Shown piece by piece: positions 62,961-64,000 of a stretch of 64,000 nt of DNA. Numbering within the stretch: position 1 is the stretch's first letter; every line of letters starts with the position of its first letter. The notes under the pieces were generated by a model, which was given only the letters and a program-made list of their open reading frames with translations, did no database searches and was not told the DNA's origin. The DNA is from Nymphaea colorata (taxonomy: Eukaryota > Streptophyta > Magnoliopsida > Nymphaeales > Nymphaeaceae), in NCBI RefSeq assembly GCF_008831285.2, contig NC_045140.1:23020131-23084130 (forward strand), written 5' to 3'. Both the position numbers and the translations under genes were made by a program.

Positions 62961-64000
62961 TGCACATAATAAAATTTTTCGGGGCCGAAAGAAATCTTTC
63001 TTACGTACGTAAAGGTTCTCCTTCCAAGTCAGGTCCAGCTGCCCAAGGCTGGTGATCCAAATGGATCGAATATGTAGGATGATTAATCTGATCTGAAATT
63101 CATTTAATCGGATCCCTTAAAAAAAAAGTACGGGATTAATTACTAATCGAATTCAGATCTGATGTGGAGAATCGTAATCAAATTTGAGTTCGAGTTTGAC
63201 ATTCCATTGAATTTTGAAAACCCGAGTCATTTTGCATAAGGAAGCGGAGTCTCGGATCAGCATCTTTGCAAAGGAACAAAAACAAATTGGAAAGGAAGGA
63301 AACAAAAGGCAGGGACCACAGAAGAACGAGCCTATTCTCCGACCCGACCCGCTCTCCTTTCGCATGCAGGAACCCAACGGTCGGTCTGCATTCCGTGACC
63401 GGAAAGCACACGAACCGTTTCTATCGTTGTCGTCGGCGTCCGGCGGTTGCCGTTGCCCTCGCCGGCGCCGGCGACACGTAGGCCCCAACCTCGACGGCGT
63501 CGCTTCATGCAGCTGGGGCCCGCCCTAAAGAATTCATCTTTTCTATTTGCCTCTGCAGCTAGGAAAGGACGGAAATGCCCTTGGAAGCACTCCGGACGCC
63601 GGACGGGGACCAGGTTGAGGCGCTAAGGAGGTGAAGTGAACCAGGCGGGCGGTAGGTGAACCGTTAAGGTCAAGCAGCTTGAAGAAAAAACGACAGACTA
63701 CCTGAACCCACCAAAAGCCAACTAAATTTTCGCTATATGGTTTTCTTTTCTTTATTTTTCATGCTTTTTGGGGTCAAAATTCCCTGAAACCTGAGAGAAA
63801 CATTATGAGTTCTTTTGTTTGTTTTTTATCTCTTCTCCTTATATAATATTTTTTTTTTTGTTGGGTCAAGGGGAAAAGCTTCTGCTACTACCAACCGCAT
63901 CATATTGGTTGGTAAAATTTATTTTTAGGGTTCAAATTGATGGTGACCACTGGTGACTTTGCTACTTTTGAGTGTACCATAAGTTTGTTTGACTCTTTAA
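62961..64000. other. Right edge: GC-rich patch, no gene recognised
   Basis: 63400-63530 and 63590-63660 are rich in CG dinucleotides and include an ACACGTAG motif. This could be regulatory sequence for a gene beyond the window. Open frames here match no known domain. Confidence 0.4.

Overview
The window reads as nuclear DNA of a flowering plant. Spliced genes have long T-rich introns with GT/AG ends, the intergenic space is AT-rich, and there are D-type cyclin, granulin-type papain protease and plastid-protein sequences. It also holds a nuclear copy of plant mitochondrial 26S rDNA and Ty3/gypsy, Ty1/copia, hAT-like and MITE debris. I cannot name the species. Four host genes can be modelled with confidence by joining exons at consensus splice sites: a CYCD3-type cyclin (minus, 6784-8176), TMA7 (plus, 15983-18799), a DNAJC17-type J-domain/RRM protein (plus, 29627-31387) and a plastid-type protein with an acidic tail (minus, 34322-37256). 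A short secreted peptide gene near 39.9 kb is possible but weak.

Layout. 1-6.8 kb is mostly intergenic, with a short copia fossil (2.57-2.77 kb), an alternating purine/pyrimidine hairpin (3.82 kb) and a SINE-like piece (5.04 kb). 6.8-8.2 kb is the cyclin. 8.2-15.8 kb is intergenic and holds the mitochondrial rDNA piece (12.28-12.46 kb) and MITEs. 15.85-18.8 kb is TMA7 with its TATA box. 20.3-29.6 kb is probably a leader region and long intron of the DNAJC17 gene. It carries a Ty3/gypsy fossil, itself invaded by a 1.1-kb hAT-like element and a copia piece, and bounded by a 185-bp direct duplication. 29.6-31.4 kb is DNAJC17. 34.3-37.3 kb is the plastid-type gene.

The right third is accessory. 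A decayed head-to-tail array of papain-like, granulin-containing cysteine proteases occupies 44.3-49.85 kb. A ~520-bp dispersed repeat occurs at 43.8 and 59.4 kb, the second copy split by a MITE with a 9-bp target duplication. There is an inverted LTR-like repeat at 54.2-54.7 kb and a 1-kb near-perfect palindrome at 56.7-57.7 kb. Parts of the palindrome recur at 61.4-63.0 kb.

The host genes are unrelated housekeeping or developmental genes and show no shared pathway. I found no CRISPR array, no intact tRNA or rRNA gene, and no convincing new multigene system. The most interesting features are structural: the palindrome, the chimeric protease repeats, the in-frame candidate cassette exon in DNAJC17, and the long duplication around the nested retroelement.
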